Shown here one piece after another: positions 13,586 to 14,766 of a DNA stretch of 14,766 nt; position 1 is the first letter of the stretch; each line of letters begins with the position of its first letter. The position numbers and the translations under genes are program-made. The notes beneath the pieces are model-generated. The model was not told the origin of the DNA. It ran no database searches and was given only the letters and a program-made list of their open reading frames with translations. Source of the DNA: Thermoplasmatota archaeon (lineage in GTDB: Archaea; Thermoplasmatota; Thermoplasmata; Thermoplasmatales; Thermoplasmataceae); the NCBI GenBank assembly GCA_023379355.1, contig JAMCUD010000063.1, forward strand, positions 1 to 14,766. The letters run 5' to 3'.

Positions 13586-14548
13586 ATGTCCGGTTACATC
13601 TTAGGATTTGATGTAGGTGGAACTAAGATTTCTGCTGTTCTTGGGAGAAAGAACGGGGAAATAGTCTCCACACTAAGAAAACCAACTGTTCGACACCTTG
13701 GCCAGGGAAGACTCCTGAAAGATTTTACTGAGATGGGTTGGAAACTTCTTGACGATAATGGCATTTCAAAACCAGATGCCATCGGTATAATCTTTGCCGG
13801 ACTGATAGATTCAACCAAAGGTGTCGTTTTATCGTCCCCCAATATACTGGGTCTGAGGAACTTTCCAGTTGCTGAAAAGCTTTCCAATGAATTTGGGGCC
13901 GAAGCGTTTCTTGAAAATGATGCCACTGCAGCCACAATTGCTGAGAGATTGTTTGGTGGAGGAGTTAACGTTGATGATTTTGTCTATATAACTTTGAGCA
14001 CTGGAATTGGTGGCGGAGCCTTTCTGAATGGCAAACTATACCGGGGAGCACATGGAATGGCCGGTGAGCTTGGACATATGGTGGTTATGTCAAACGGGCC
14101 TCTCTGTGGATGTGGCAGGAGGGGTTGCCTGGAAGCTATAGCTGGCGGGAAAGGAATCGCAAGAAGGGTCTCTGAAAATATAACTGCGATAAAGGAGTCT
14201 GAGATGCTTTCAGCTTTGAAACCCAATGAAATTGACGCCAAGAAGGTTTTCGAACTAAAATCCAAGGGTGATATGTTTTCCCAGCTTATTTTTGAAGAGA
14301 CGGTTTATTACCTTGCCGTGGGAATCGTCAATATAATTAACATACTTGACCCTGAAGTGGTGATAATAGGAGGAGGACTCTCTCTTGCAGGGAATGAACT
14401 CTTTTCCCCACTTAGAAACGCCGTAAGGGAGGAGTTCAAATCAATGTACAGACCGGTAAAGATAATACGAGGCCTGAAAAACGGACATGACATTTCCACA
14501 GTTGCCCTTCCGCTTTTCGTGAAGCCTGAAATTGCAAAAGACAAATAG
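13586..14548 (+). CDS. ROK-family sugar kinase, probable glucokinase (320 aa)
   Basis: ATP-dependent sugar kinase of the ROK family, most like glucokinase: glucose to glucose 6-phosphate. Motifs in order: DVGGTK (9-14, phosphate loop), AGLID (71-75), EN-D112 (catalytic Asp in LENDATAAT), STGIGGG (138-144), E161-L-G-H164 (sugar and zinc contact), CGCGRRGC (174-181), whose three Cys with His164 form the ROK zinc site, and VVIIGGG (258-264). It has no N-terminal helix-turn-helix, so it is an enzyme, not a NagC/XylR-type repressor. Archaeal ROK kinases may act on several hexoses, so glucose specificity is inferred. The gene is on its own leaderless promoter. In Thermoplasmatales using the non-phosphorylated Entner-Doudoroff route, glucokinase would feed storage or glycan synthesis (inference). 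Confidence 0.9.
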   Translation: MSGYILGFDVGGTKISAVLGRKNGEIVSTLRKPTVRHLGQGRLLKDFTEMGWKLLDDNGISKPDAIGIIFAGLIDSTKGVVLSSPNILGLRNFPVAEKLSNEFGAEAFLENDATAATIAERLFGGGVNVDDFVYITLSTGIGGGAFLNGKLYRGAHGMAGELGHMVVMSNGPLCGCGRRGCLEAIAGGKGIARRVSENITAIKESEMLSALKPNEIDAKKVFELKSKGDMFSQLIFEETVYYLAVGIVNIINILDPEVVIIGGGLSLAGNELFSPLRNAVREEFKSMYRPVKIIRGLKNGHDISTVALPLFVKPEIAKDK

Positions 14549-14555
14549 AAATAGG

Positions 14556-14566
14556 GAATTTTTTAT
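14556..14566 (+). terminator. T-rich terminator after the ROK kinase gene
   Basis: GGGAATTTTTTATTTATTT begins 5 nt after the ROK stop codon. It is a T-rich stretch of the kind archaeal polymerase terminates at, with no hairpin. It lies in the 18-nt space before the end of the convergent coiled-coil gene. Confidence 0.4.
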
Positions 14567-14713
14567 TTATTTCTCAAGCTTTTTCTTTAATTCCTTTACT
14601 TCTTCCTGAAGTTGCTTGTTCATAGGATTCTTGCGAGCCTTCTCCTCTAGCTCATGGAGCTTATTCTCAATACTCTTTTTTTTGCGGTCTAAATCCCGTT
14701 TTCCAAGTCCCAT
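14567..14713 (-). CDS. Small coiled-coil protein (48 aa)
   Basis: A 48-codon frame from ATG to TAA. The product starts MGLGKRDLDRKKKSIENKLH and continues with a Glu/Lys/Leu-rich helix ending VKELKKKLEK. A heptad-like spacing (I15, L19, L22 and L35, V39, L42, L46) predicts a helical hairpin, broken at residues 28-32 by a Lys-Asn-Pro-Met-Asn turn. No membrane segment and no Cys. Reasons to call it real: a fully helical, charge-patterned product, exact fit in the space convergent to the ROK gene, and a TAAGATATT promoter-like box centred 25 nt before the ATG. I know no family; it could be a homo-oligomeric or partner-binding peptide. Confidence 0.6.
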   Translation of the reverse strand: MGLGKRDLDRKKKSIENKLHELEEKARKNPMNKQLQEEVKELKKKLEK

Positions 14714-14733
14714 ATTAAGGTATTCCCTGGATC

Positions 14734-14742
14734 AATATCTTA
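14734..14742 (-). promoter_or_regulatory. TATA-like box of the 48-aa coiled-coil gene
   Basis: The minus strand reads TAAGATATT, centred about 25 nt before the ATG at 14713, consistent with a leaderless mRNA. Confidence 0.35.
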
Positions 14743-14766
14743 TTTTGCCATATTTAATTTCGATGA

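Noticed and set aside
1..14766. tRNA, rRNA, CRISPR array, insertion sequence or integrated element
   Set aside because: No cloverleaf-like sequence, regular repeat-spacer array, transposase, integrase or terminal inverted repeats were seen.

Overview
The window looks like the chromosome of a thermoacidophilic or acidophilic archaeon of the Thermoplasmatales type (Thermoplasma / Ferroplasma / Cuniculiplasma relatives). The evidence is an archaeal-type alanyl-tRNA synthetase with an N-terminal Cys-rich module, a short archaeal AspRS, fibrillarin (FlpA), an archaeal MBF1 with zinc ribbon plus HTH, a DUF2070 membrane protein, a COG3199-type kinase, and moderate-to-low GC. Many genes that begin a transcript have a TATA-like box centred about 25-28 nt before the start codon (leaderless transcripts), whereas some genes inside the operon have GGTG-type ribosome sites. 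The genus assignment is inference.

Layout. Left part, all on the minus strand: a small winged-helix regulator (164-505), a DUF2070 membrane protein (659-2401), then a tight operon reading leftward from 8691: class I methyltransferase, AlaRS, a site-2-protease-like membrane protein and a COG3199 ATP-NAD kinase-like protein. The operon junctions are a TGA-ATG abutment, an 8-nt gap and a TAATG overlap. Middle: fibrillarin (minus) and MBF1 (plus) diverge from a 60-90 nt promoter region; a 95-aa unknown protein (plus) converges on a 3-hydroxyacyl-CoA dehydrogenase (minus). Right: a 36-codon candidate gene (plus) converges on AspRS (minus). AspRS diverges from a short NfeD-type membrane protein (plus) across a region with a 16-bp perfect palindrome. 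A ROK-family sugar kinase follows with its own promoter, and a 48-aa coiled-coil protein converges on it at the right edge.

Most genes are housekeeping: translation (AlaRS, AspRS), RNA modification (FlpA), transcription (MBF1, winged-helix) and metabolism (sugar kinase, hydroxyacyl-CoA dehydrogenase, NAD(P) supply). No mobile element, CRISPR array, rRNA or tRNA was seen. The most interesting item is the site-2-protease homologue in the AlaRS operon. Its HExxH zinc site reads RExxK while the NxxPxxxLDG motif is intact, and it carries a roughly 210-residue tail with eleven N-glycosylation sequons. It looks like a catalytically dead protease turned into a membrane or cell-surface protein. Lesser points are a fibrillarin with Asn at the usual catalytic His position, an AspRS with Gln at a tRNA-specificity position, two small genes outside normal length cut-offs, and several phased or palindromic repeats in promoter regions. 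No gap between genes exceeds 300 bases.
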